Positions 12,081 through 22,322 of a DNA stretch of 64,000 bases are shown here, one piece after another. Location: positions 248,001 through 312,000 of the forward strand of contig PZJY01000010.1 in assembly GCA_031472005.1 (NCBI GenBank), in the 5' to 3' direction. Position 1 is the stretch's first letter. The number at the start of each line of letters is the position of its first letter. The stretch is from Tetracladium setigerum (lineage: Eukaryota > Ascomycota > Leotiomycetes > Helotiales). The position numbers and the translations under genes are program-made. The notes beneath the pieces were generated by a model, which saw nothing but the letters and a program-made list of their open reading frames with translations, ran no database searches and was not told the DNA's origin.

Positions 12081-12155
12081 TCCGCGCCTGACCCGCGTTT
12101 AGCCCGCGTTTAGCCCGCTTGTCGCCCGCTTGTCGCCCGCTTGTAGTCCGCATGG
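12081..12155. promoter_or_regulatory. 11-bp tandem repeat, seven CCGC cores in a bidirectional promoter
   Basis: Seven consecutive units start at 12081, 12092, 12103, 12114, 12125, 12136 and 12147, each beginning (C/T)CCGC. The period is exactly 11 bp, about one helical turn. Consensus is CCCGC(G/T)TTGTCG or close. The complementary strand reads GCGGG, so each unit holds a CGG triplet, the half-site recognised by Zn2Cys6 proteins. The array is 166 bp from the NmrA-like start codon and about 330 bp from the regulator's. More CCCGC/TCCGC copies occur at about 12063, 12170, 12283 and 12324. A binding role is inferred. Confidence 0.6.
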
Positions 12156-12482
12156 CTGGAGTGACTTCTCCGCATCCTTTCACATCCGTAATTCAACGAC
12201 ACTACTACAACTGCTACATCCAGTATATAGAGTTTTTTTCTTCTCACTTGTGGACCCTCACAATTTAATGACTCGTATCCAGCCCGCATATGACGCCAGA
12301 GGCATTCTTCGAACGGATTCTGATCCCGCATTTTCGCTGCACATATCCGCACCAGCGTGCCCGCCAGCCTTAAAGATATCTCCATCCCCGCTCAAACAGC
12401 GCGACTCTCCCTTCTACTTTGATTGTCAAGTGCTCCGCCGCTGTACCCGCTGTTTTGGAAATCTAGGTTTCCGCACCACGGT

Positions 12483-14146
12483 ATGAGTGCCCCGAGACCG
12501 CCCAACACGGGAAAGCAGGCGTGTTTGCGGTGCAGAGGCCATAAAAGAAAATGTGACAGGGCACTACCTTCATGCTCTCTATGCAAGCGGTGAGCAGGAT
12601 GCAGAAGTCTCCATTCTTAAGCCAATCCTTTACTGATTGACTGTAGTCTCCGAATTGCCTGCAGATACGAAAATGCCGCACCACTCAATTTCGGATTACC
12701 AGTCACCGACAATGCTTTTGCACTTCATAACATCAAAGCCGCTATGATTCAAAGGCTATCAGACGTTACGCCGAGAGAGGTTGTCTCGATCTATTCCCGC
12801 ACTCTACATCCTTGGTTTGGATTTTCTTCCGATGTGAGATTATGCAGCCAACTAGAGAATACATGGGACGATTGCAAGGTCAATTCTACTCTCCTAGCTT
12901 GCACCATCTTGCTTTTCAATGCCGATTTGCAATCATTAGCAGGGGTTTACAGCCTTCACCCAGACACTATGACCTTGTATCTCTCTTGTAAATCATGGAC
13001 CGTAGTTTTAGAAGGGTTAGGGCTGAACTCGATCAATCACGTATTTTCGAGATTGTTGATTACGTTGTTCGAAGTTGTACATGGATTATACCCTGCTGCT
13101 TATCTATCCATTGCGGCTACAGTCAGGGCTGCAGACGCGCTTTTCGCTTTTGATGGAAAGGGTGCCCCACTGGATCTTCCCTCAGGACAGATTGGCCTGA
13201 AGGACGAGGAGGAATGCAGAGAAATGTGGTGTGGCATCCTTGTCTTGGACCGGTTAGTCAGAAAATAACACGTCTTTGAACCAAGCGGTCCGCCTAAAGT
13301 GTTGACATATTGTTCCCTAACTAACTTACTCTTGTTTAATTTGTAGATACCTAGCCGTTGAAAATGGAAAGTCTCCCCCTGTAACGAGAGGTCGGACAGT
13401 TCCTGACTGTCAAAATCCTTTCGGTGCAAACTCCGAAGTAGTTTTGTCATCGTATCACAGGTCGTTCGAAGCATCGTGCCTCCTGGATAAGGTCCACACA
13501 GCTATTCATGAACCGACATCCCAGCAGGACTTTAACAATGAAGAGATGAACATGATAGTAAAAGCCTCGGCTTCATTTGAGACTATCGCCAAGCAGGACC
13601 TAGCAGGAAAATCAATGCTATCCTCTACTGGACTAGCACTTACTAGAATGTTAGTACTCCACCCTCAGAGTGATTTAAAAGTGACACTAACCTGCAAGTG
13701 GGCTACTCCTTGCCTTCGAAAATGGGACCAAGGAGTTCTCTACTAGTGCAGAACCTAGTGGAGAAATGAGTCATTGTCGATTCTCTTCGATCGCTGCTCT
13801 AAACAATTTGCTTGAAGAAACCTTGAAGCTGTTCGAGGGGCTTGAAGAGAGCGCGATGGTCGACGTTCAAATCCTCTCACCCTTCATGCTTTATTTCGTC
13901 TACAAAGCTGCAGCTATTATTGGCGAAAGGCTCCCAAAAGGCCCTTCCCCAGAGATAGATTTACAAAAAGTGAGGCGCCTTCGGAAGATTTTGAAGCTCA
14001 TGGGCCATCAATGGCTTGCTGGAGGTAAGCAGATAAAGTGGCACCACAAATGGTCTTGTTGTTAATCTCTCACAGAACGCTATCTCAATTTGCTAAATGA
14101 AGATACGACACCAAGGGTGCTCAAAGCGATAGAGTATGGTAGTTGA
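12483..14146 (+). CDS. Zn2Cys6 transcription factor
   Basis: Nuclear sequence-specific regulator. Five exons: 12483-12589, 12647-13252, 13347-13649, 13699-14034 corrected to 13699-14024, and 14076-14146; phases agree and give 470 residues. The binuclear zinc cluster is at the N-terminus with Cys13, 16, 23, 30, 33 and 40, the perfect C-x2-C-x6-C-x6-C-x2-C-x6-C spacing split by intron 1. The middle region is helical and Leu-rich, like the fungal-specific regulatory domain, but lacks a strongly conserved signature. Introns are short, with GTTAGT or GTGAGC donors. It lies divergent to the NmrA-like gene and 292 bp before the DsbA-type gene in the same direction. The CGG-containing array in its promoter suggests autoregulation. 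Target pathway unknown. Confidence 0.85.
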
Positions 14147-14362
14147 GCTAGGGGAGTTTGACGCCGCGATGAAAAGATGACAAATTTGATTCCGAGGCCG
14201 AATTCCATGTCCGCATTGGATAAAATAGAATATATTGGCACTAATAAAAACCCTGTCAACGGCGCTAAAGTAATCCTAGCTCAAACTTTGGGAGGGATTG
14301 ATAATCGTTGTATGAAGTGATTAGTTCTATGCACGCCCACCGCTTAGTTAAATAATGGGCGC

Positions 14363-14370
14363 TATATAAG
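14363..14370 (+). promoter_or_regulatory. TATA-like element upstream of the DsbA-type gene
   Basis: TATATAAG lies 69 bp before the ATG at 14439, a plausible distance for a fungal core promoter. It is the only such element in the short spacer. Confidence 0.4.
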
Positions 14371-14438
14371 TCAGTCATTAACCCCCAACGCGCTGTGTCA
14401 ATGAATTGTAGTCCGAAGCTCGCAAACACATATGCACC

Positions 14439-15150
14439 ATGGTCAGAATCAACGTCGATGTTGTTGTTGACACGGGATGTCCATTTGTAAGTACGTCATT
14501 GGCCTTCGGCCCTCATCAATAAGATTGAACTGTATCTGAACTTCTTACACTAGTGTTACATAGCTCTGAACCATTTGACAAGGGCCATCGAAAAATATGA
14601 GAGCAAGCACGTCAATAATTCAGTCGTCATTCGATGGCAACCAATGGTCTTGCAACCCAACGCACCGAAAGTTCCTATAGATCTTTCGACCTATGTTACC
14701 ACAATATTCGGTTCAGCAATTTGCGACGACAAATTAAACAGGGAAGAAGCTTTGGGTCGTGCCGAAGGTATCAAGTTCAATCGCAACCGCATGCTGGGCA
14801 ACACTTTTGACGCCCATCGTCTGATATACCTGGCTGGCGAGAAATCTAGTGCGATGCAGACTTCAGTTGTTCGAAAATTGTTCCAGGGGCACTTTGAAGA
14901 CGGTCAAGCTCAATCATCGCTTCCTTTTCTTGTAGGTATAGCTGTATCGTCAGGAATTGAGAAATCAGAAGCTGTGGCTTGGCTGGAGTCAAATGCAGGT
15001 GTGCTTGAAGTTGAGGAGAAGATCCGAAAGGCGACCGCGAAAGGCATTCGTAGTGTGCCCCATATTACTGTCGCAGAGAAGTACTCTCTAGGGAGTCGTT
15101 ACGATGAAGAATATTTGTTGAACACATTTGAACAGCTTAGGGTGGAATAA
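14439..15150 (+). CDS. DsbA/FrnE-family thioredoxin-fold oxidoreductase
   Basis: Cytosolic thiol-disulfide oxidoreductase of the DSBA-like thioredoxin domain family (FrnE/2-hydroxychromene-2-carboxylate isomerase relatives). Exons 14439-14486 and 14554-15150 join in phase 0 for 214 residues. The opening strand MVRINVDVVVDTGCPFCYIA contains the redox motif CPFC at residues 14-17, split by the intron exactly before the second Cys codon. Further family blocks are FNRNRMLGNTFDAHRL, LFQGHFEDGQ and the cis-Pro region RSVPHITV. FrnE-type proteins are often found beside secondary-metabolite or stress genes; here the neighbours are a Zn2Cys6 regulator and a broken FAD oxidoreductase. Complete and intact. 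Confidence 0.85.
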
Positions 15151-15422
15151 ACTGTTTGAGGGGTTGCGTTCTAGAGCTTTCAAATTCATGCGAATAACTA
15201 GACAATCTTTCAAAACCATTGTACTTTAGAGTCCAGATCTCATTCCAGTAATTCTGAAACAAAGAAAGAAATTTGAACATTAGGATTCAGGTCAATTCTA
15301 AATTGAAAAACATGAGACCGAACTTTGAATATCGACAGGAATTTTGTCTAAACCTACATCCAACCAGCAAAAGAAACCTCTAGTTGGTCGGGCTCAAGAC
15401 AGCAGGTCCTCTACATCCCCTC

Positions 15423-16624
15423 TCATAGCTTTAAAAAATCTTCGCCAGTTGCCAATTCAGGAGCCTTGTCCAAGAAGAAGGTCCTCGATTTCAACAACCA
15501 CACAATGAAGCTTGGAATCTGCTAACCAAAGGCAACCCCAACACCACCATTTGGGCCAATGGGAACGAATTGTACATCCGATTCGATCTGTTTATACTTC
15601 TTCTCTTTCAATATCGTCTCTCCTGCGGAACTCCCTTTCTTGCCGTTGTTGCTCTCGTACAAGTCGGACTAAATCGAGTAACCCAGCGCTGGAACTGGAA
15701 ATTTGGCATCCATGACGCTACCTTTGGAAAAAGATGCAACATCCCCAAGGCTGTAAACTCCTGGTGGGGATTTGGTCGCGCGAAGTGTGCTCACATCCGT
15801 TGCGACATGCTTAGTATCGTTTAGCCAGGAGGCAGGTAGGAACTTGGTGTTGGGGCCCCGCTTGTAGCATCGATGTAGACATCAACAGTTTCAAGGCCAC
15901 TGTCGCTCATATTCACTAAGAATTTGCCGCTTGGGAGTTCTGTTCTGGATATGACTTTGATGTTGTGAGTTATCTTCACGTTTAGTGCTTTGAGTTGTCT
16001 TTCCGCAGCTTTGCTGACACCAGTGTGTTTTAATCCAGGAAGAAGACGGGAATTGCCAGACAATAGCGTAATATCCTTCCCCTTGTAGTAAGAGCCAATC
16101 TCTCCTGCCACCTCAACTCCAGTTGCACCACCTCCTACAATCAGAATAGACTTTGATCTAGGGAGACTTTCATGCAAACCCTCAAACGCCGCAGCAGTGT
16201 ATCCATAGTTGCCATGTAGTGTCCACAAAGGGCTAGGACTTGTCGTACCTGTCGCTACAACCAACGAGTCGTATCGGACTGAACTGTTGATCGTGCTCCC
16301 TGACAGTCGGACATATATCAATTTCGTGCCCTCGTCAACCTGTACTGCCTCGCCTTGAACGAAATTGAATTCGGACGTCTTGTAATGGCGAAAGGCATCG
16401 GGTATGGAGCCAAAAGACTTGCCGAGGGAAACCAACTCGGTAGCGATCAGAGCCCTCGGGGCGGCGATCTTGAAGAAAGTGTGATCGGATGGTGATATAA
16501 GCGTAACTTTGTATTCTGACCTGCCACCATTTGCGGAACGGAGAGGAGGGAGGATATGGCGAAGAAGATAGTGTGCGGTAGAAACACCAGCAAAGTTGCC
16601 ACCGAGAATGACAATATCCTGCAT
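15423..16624 (-). pseudogene. FAD-dependent pyridine nucleotide-disulfide oxidoreductase (AIF/AMID-like), broken 3' half
   Basis: The first 267 residues are open and typical of AIF-M2/AMID-like NAD(P)H:acceptor oxidoreductases. The FAD-binding start is MQDIVILGGNFAGVS, followed by YDSLVVATGT, the NAD(P) motif SILIVGGGATGVEVAGE and the strand VDVYIDATSG. At the GGGGCCCC of 15852-15859 the frame is lost; one missing C brings back PNTKFLPASWLND and then GVYSLGDVA. Two further in-frame TAG codons (complement of 15669-15671 and 15522-15524) interrupt an otherwise readable C-terminus that ends at 15423 (EDFLKL). The second stands where a Trp is expected before IPSFIVW. The stops are transition-type changes and are not explained by a base-run error, so I call it a pseudogene with moderate certainty. 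Confidence 0.7.
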
Positions 16625-17678
16625 GCTGGCCGATACTCTGGCTGATGTGTTTCACACAAGCGCGATGATTTCTGGAGCGGTCTTTGACGTCTTATGAGGC
16701 AGAGACTGAGGAGGAAGGCCAATGGCCAAGTAGGTCATCAGAGATCAAGAGATATATAAACAAAAATGACTGGATGAAAATTCCCATGGATAAATGATCG
16801 ATAAGAATATACAAGAAAGGTAACCACAAGTTTACCAGGACATTATAGTCAAACAAACTTTAGCAACACGAAAGGTCCCAGCCCACACGAGCAGGCAGAA
16901 AGAACTCCACTGAGTATCCACTATCGATTCTTCACCTGAGCGCCACAAAATGGGTAAGGTCTAGTGAATTCCAAGCACACTCTTGTAGGTAGAAATGATA
17001 GGGGGAGTGCTGAGCTTCGATATAGAATCAACGCGTGTCTTAGGTAAACGAGTAAAGTAAACAAAGCCACCGCCTAAATCTCCGCCTTTCCACACGAAGT
17101 TTCCGCGCTTGCGTCCGCTTAGACTTCAAAATCCACATTTATATTTACTCACTAACCACTTAATAAGACGCAAATTTCGCTTTCCACTCGCATGTGCAGT
17201 CTTCTTCTTAACATCCGACACCAACAGATTCGAGCAACATAATTAAACATGAATGCCCAGGGTCTAGTAGTAATGCCAGACAAACTTGCTAGAGTTGTAT
17301 GGGGTAAGAATGTCCGACGACTCCGTGTAGCCAGCAAAACTTTCATTCCTTGCTCCGAGTTGCTCCCCTGGTCTGCCTTAGGCACAAACATAAAGCGAAG
17401 CTGATCTCGGTCCCATTTGATAACATTGGGGTGTTTTCAGGCGTACTAGTAGATACTTGGAGATTACTCAAAGATTAAACTCAAAGTTGCACTCGCAAAA
17501 CGGAAAAGCGGTTTCTTTAATACAGTGTTTATTGACAGCCGTAAGGCTTCGGCGTGCGCAAACTCATGCATACTTAAGTGTACTCGTGCCACCCAGTTTC
17601 TGTGCTCTCTCCATCCCATCTTTTCCAGTATTTTGATTTCCTCCATCGTAACAATCCCCATTCGAATACTCGCAAAGA
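16625..17678. other. Intergenic region
   Basis: Separates the oxidoreductase start from the tannase remnant. No conserved coding frame; ordinary base composition. Confidence 0.4.
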
Positions 17679-18219
17679 TGAGATTCCCGTCGTTGCTTCT
17701 GCTCGCTCTTACAATCTTTACGAATGCAACGAAGGGATTGGCAGCGGCCAAACTCGCAAGCCGACGTTGTGAGTCTATTATAATACCCCCAATACCACGT
17801 GCTCGAGTGGTCTCCGTCAATGTTACTGAGCGACGGGATGTCAATACCCCAGCCCTCCCGCCAATCGTCAATACCGTTGGCTGAGGTCGGGCTGCCGTTG
17901 AAGAGATGGAATGGTCGTTTCCAGGCCACTGGTGGCGGTGGACTCGCTGCGGGCTTGTTCGAGCCTGGCTTAGCTGTAGCTCTGGGCCCCTTTAAGGTCA
18001 CCAATCAGATCGGCCCGTTATCATGGGCACTGAAGGCTGATGGCACAGTGAATTGGGGATTGCTTACGGATTTCGCAGCACGGTCTTTACATGACATGGC
18101 CGTAGTTGGAAAAGCCGTGACCAAGGCGTATGTCGACTGGCGGCAGACAGGTTTATATGGAAGCACAGAAATACCCCCAAGATTTTGATGGCATTCTCGT
18201 GATGGCCAAAGCTGTGGTA
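17679..18219 (+). pseudogene. Truncated second tannase/feruloyl esterase remnant
   Basis: It begins with a convincing signal peptide (MRFPSLLLLALTIFTNATKG) and about 45 residues of N-terminal tannase sequence. It then jumps frame and position directly to LPLKRWNGRFQATGGGG, skipping the segment that normally lies between. The core continues with WALKADGTVNWGLLTDFA and HDMAVVGKAVTKAY. A second deletion removes the stretch before the catalytic serine, and the next frame reads STGGRQVYMEAQKYPQDFDGIL to about 18219. No later exons follow. With two internal deletions and no C-terminal Asp/His it cannot encode an active enzyme. It is a different paralogue from the esterase at the left edge. Confidence 0.75.
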
Positions 18220-18271
18220 TGTTCTCGAACCTGGCACGCTTCTCGATAAAGTAGTCAACACGACAAGGAGA

Positions 18272-18320
18272 CCTGAGCAAACCTGAGCCGAAGCTGAGCC
18301 GGCCCTGAGCCAGCCTGAGC
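18272..18320. repeat. Short CCTGAGC tandem repeat
   Basis: (C/G)CTGAGC heptamers start at 18272, 18282, 18293, 18304 and 18314, at 10-11 bp spacing. They lie directly downstream of the tannase remnant. Similar GCTGAGCC motifs recur at about 55390-55425. Confidence 0.6.
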
Positions 18321-18590
18321 AAAGGCAGGCGCGAGATCACGTGAACTCGATGGGTGAGAGGTGTTGAGATTCTGGTATTATAACAGCGAGTTTGCGCTGG
18401 AAAGAATATAAACAGCAGCTACGCCAAGGCTAGCTAGTTTATGGTGTTGAATGAATACAGGACAAAAGTACTGCTAGTTTACCCGTAGAAAAACCAATCG
18501 TAACCTTGACAGGTTTGGAAACTTCCGCAATACCCACTACCATCACCTCGTTCATCCCTAGGAAGGTGATGAACATACGGGCTTCTATAC

Positions 18591-20621
18591 TCAAAGCACT
18601 TCAAATATGACCATGGGTGAATTTCCAGAGTTAAACTCGTCCATCATCTCACCTCGCATAATGCCATGACAATAGCATTCGCCGATCAAGATATAATATT
18701 CAGATACCTGCCGCAAGACCACAGGTACATCGCAGCCAAAAAGTACGCATACGATATCACCTGGCAATGCAGATTCCGGTCCAGAGATTAAAAATCCTTT
18801 CTCCCCTGTCAGGGTCCTTCTTGTCATCATCGTAGTCCTTATCCGCGCCACCATAGAATTATGGATTCTCTCATTCAGTATCCAATCTTCAAAGTTTTCT
18901 CCGTCGCGCTCTTGATCTGGCTGTGCACCAATGAAGTCTCTTGATTGTAAGATATTCAATGACTGCCACAGCGCAACAAGAGATCCTTTGCCATCGTGAT
19001 ATCTCTTGGATTCTTGGCTATCGCACCAACGAATTGCACGAGCGCGATATTTTTGGAAGCGACGTAAATCTTCGAGGCCATTTCCCGGAGCTTGCGGTAA
19101 GAGCGGCCAGCTTTCACCGATTCTGTCGACTATCATACCAGTCACATGTAACTTTGCAGCTTTTCCAGAGAATCTGACAACGGGTTTCGATTTTCCTGCC
19201 GCCTTGAATTCATATTGAGAGGGTTCGGGAGGATGATAACGGACATGTTCCTCAAGAAGCCATCTACTTGAGCCCCAAGGGGTTGACCACTAATTCATCA
19301 GTCAACTTCAACTCAGAAAATGGTCGGGAAGGAACATGAACGTACGTCAGGTGCCCAAGATGGGATTCCTAGGTTGCCTCTTGGTTGACAAGCCGAGAGT
19401 ATATTAAGACTCCGTGTTACTGCGACTATAGCCTGCACAGCACTGCCATAAATACTTCCAAGTGGAGCGCCGTAATCAATGATCAATAAGTCTGGATCAT
19501 ATCCAATCGCTGCTAGAGCAGCTTGTCCTTCTTTCAAATCCACAGCGCGCAGAAGACCAAGGAGGCCGTAAATTTTGTCTCTCGGGTTCGTGGCTTCAGA
19601 ATCTCTGTATTCACAAAGTAGTCGTAGCAGAGGGCTAGCAATGTGATGTTCATGTCTGAGAAACCTGGTTTTGACCAAGGCCGTGATGGATGACATAGAT
19701 GTTAAGAGATTGTTTGCATCCTTTGGCTCCCACCGACGGCCACCTTCGACTTGTTCGAGTTCCGGTAGCAGGTTTATAAACGAGTCGGTTTGGAAGAGAT
19801 TCCAACCAGCGGGTAAAGGTCGAGGAGAGACAGCTGTCGGTTGCCGCAGCGAACTTTAACTGCCGTTGAGATGATATACTCTTGCTTGATCCAAGCTCGT
19901 CTAAACCAGGGAAGAGAAATAATTTGATTGAATGAATACCAGCATTGCTTTGAACATTAGCTGAGATCAACCATCATAGGTTACTGCCAATACACTTGTA
20001 GATACTAACTTCAAGATGGTACAGCAGAAAATTGAATTATGTATTGTTACGTTTATTTCGAAAAAAGAAAACACTAACTGACCTTGGCAAGTTCTTGATT
20101 TTCCTTGGCCGTCAACCACTCCTCGAGCTTGCTATTTACAGGGCCGTGAATTATACCGTTCTTAAAATCAGCAGATGGGAGGTTTTCAATGAGCTGCCAC
20201 CCCATTTCAAACTCAGGAAGATCTGGCCCGAGCCAGATCAAAGTACTCGACGCTTTTTCATAGATCTTTCTCATCAGCGGAAGCTGAACATTTTTCTCAT
20301 CTCCATTTGTCTGATCGATACAGATTGCATCGACCCAGAGAGTGTCGATCCTCTTCCTATCTTTGAGGTCTTGTCGATAGCACTCAAGGAAAGCTGCGAG
20401 GTTCTCTGTTATTGGAAATACGGTGTCGTTGATTGAGACATGTTTGGTGATACTTGGATCCCCCACACGTATGAGAGTGCGTGATAAGATGGGGGGTTAT
20501 TCAGGGAGACAGGAGGTAGGATTTGGAGTTCGATCTGGTCATCCTCACCCCCTCGAAGGAGCCGGATGAGTCGGATTTGGTTTTCACCGAGATATGTGTA
20601 GGGGAGTGGTGAAGTAGACAT
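18591..20621 (-). CDS. HET-domain (heterokaryon incompatibility) protein
   Basis: Cytosolic HET-domain protein of the kind that triggers cell death after fusion of incompatible hyphae. Exons 20083-20621, 19346-19947 and 18591-19289 give about 613 residues. The HET domain begins near residue 15 and shows IRLIRLLRG, YHALSYVWG, the hallmark LWVDAICIDQTN, MRKIYEKASSTLIWLG and PWFRRAWIKQE. The C-terminal region has PRDKIYGLLGL, WAPDWSTPWGSS, and the common tail GDIVCVLFGCDVPVVLR with ILIGECYCHGIM. Two frame breaks occur, at the CCCCC of 20460-20464 (within YVWG|DPS) and the GGG of 19811-19813. Adding one base to each makes all exon lengths exact, so the gene is probably intact in the organism. Confidence 0.85.
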
Positions 20622-21161
20622 CGGCGCGGTTGTGATAGTCGTTGATGCTGACCCGAGTAGTTGATGAAGCTAGACGTGGACGGCATTGGGTGAGATGTTG
20701 TGCTCAAAAAGATGCCACCTCAGCCTCACCAGCCATTTCGCCCAGAATCACTTGGCCAGTAAGATAACTGAGGTCAAGCCACTAAATAGATTCAGCGCAC
20801 ATGATTCTTTCCATTTCTTTTTCTTCCTTTTTGGATGAAAAGACAATGAAAGCGAAGAGGCTGAAATAATTTCAAGATTTACAAATGGTCGTGGTTCTTT
20901 TCAGACCCTCGCTTATTTGACTTACTCTTCAACAATTGTAACGTGACTTTTGATCCCTTTTCTGCTCTTGCTACTAAACATAGCTACTGAATCTAAAGAT
21001 GTAGGACTAGGACGCAATAAGATTGTGGATGAACAGATTCTAAAATAAAACCAATCTCCCACCTTCCATCTATAATTGACAGCCATTCAAATTATCCATC
21101 AAACCCATACAAGAATACCATCTACAACTGTAACCAATAACATGATCAATCAAGATCAATC
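20622..21161. other. Spacer between HET gene promoter and RTA1-like gene end
   Basis: About 540 bp holding the HET gene promoter and the 3' flank of the RTA1-like gene. A pyrimidine-rich block lies near 20800-20830. No gene seen. Confidence 0.4.
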
Positions 21162-22322
21162 TCACACCTTATTCGAGCCATTGCTGCTACTCTCCAAAAC
21201 TATCCCTTCATCTCCAACAACATCTTTTCCGCCTCTCCTCCCACCAGCACCAAAGTACGCTCCAGGGTGCCAAAGACAAAAGATCGCAATGGCAGGTAAC
21301 ATCGGAATTGCCTCAAACACATAGAACATCCATTCATGAGTGAATGGATATCCAAATATACCCAGCGCAAATTCAATCAGGCGATAAATGCATCGGATCT
21401 TTTGGGGTGATGAGGTCAGAACAGAACACTTTTCGATCAAAGCAGAGCAGAGAGAAGGGAGGATTTTTGGGGACTCACAACAATCATGGAACAACTAATA
21501 TAAACCGCCCACAACACCTTTCTCCAGCCCTCCCCAGCATGTCTATTAACCCCCTCTCTCCCCACCAGCGCATGAAACTTCCAAACAATCAACAAAAAGA
21601 AACTAAAAGTAATCAACTGCAACGCCAATCCCCCAATCAACACATTCTCACCGATCTTTACCGTTCCACCTTCCCAGTTATTGGATGCTGCGATGGCGGA
21701 TCCGGAGGCTTGGATGAGAAGTGTGAGGACGTCGAAGGAGACGAAGATGCGTGTGAGTTTTAGGATGGGGATGTGGAAGATTTTGCGGTTGGGGAGGGGT
21801 GGAAGGACGCGGAGGCAGAGGCGCGTTATGAGGAGGTAGGAACCGGCGCCTACGAAGAGGGGGCTTACTACTATGATTGTTGAGGAGGTTGCGTAGGGAG
21901 GCTTTTGAGGGTTTTGTATTGTTAGTTTTTGTGTTCAATTCTTTCTTTTACCTCTGCGAATTTTCATCTCTCCATACTGTATCAAGCTCGCTCAAGAAAG
22001 CAAGAAAGAGGGAAGGAGGAAAGGAAGAAAACAAGAAGGGAAGAGCTTACAATGGATTTATAATTTTTGATACTGATTCCTCGAATCACATACCCAGAAA
22101 TTCAAGCAGTGCGCCGAAAAATACAACAATGAAGTAATAAGATTTGTACTTGAAACAGGTCTGGTAGAAGATATATACCATGGGAATAGCGTAGAGGACT
22201 GCTGCGACGATAGCAAGAGGGAAATTGGCGTTGTAAAGCCAAATGGTGCCTGGATGGGAGCTCCAGTAGTCGACGACGGCGGCAGGAATGCCGGGAAATG
22301 TTTCTGTTTCTGTTTCTGACAT
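21162..22322 (-). CDS. RTA1-like multi-pass membrane protein
   Basis: Seven-helix plasma-membrane protein of the RTA1/RTM1 lipid-translocating exporter family, linked in yeasts to lipid and drug stress tolerance. Exons 22051-22322, 21479-21901 and 21162-21398 give 310 residues. Visible helices include LAIVAAVLYAIPMVYIFY, YYFIVVFFGALLEFLG, SSTIIVVSPLFVGAGSYLLI, LIGGLALQLITFSFFLLIVW and WMFYVFEAIPMLPAIAIFC. Family marks are RVLPPLPNRKIF, FVSFDVLTLLIQASGSAIA, IRCIYRLIEFALG and the ending CLWHPGAYFG. The frame is lost at the CCC of 22093-22095 (complement GGG in FLG|YVIR); a single missing base makes exon 1 an exact multiple of three and places its donor at GTAAGC. Confidence 0.85.
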
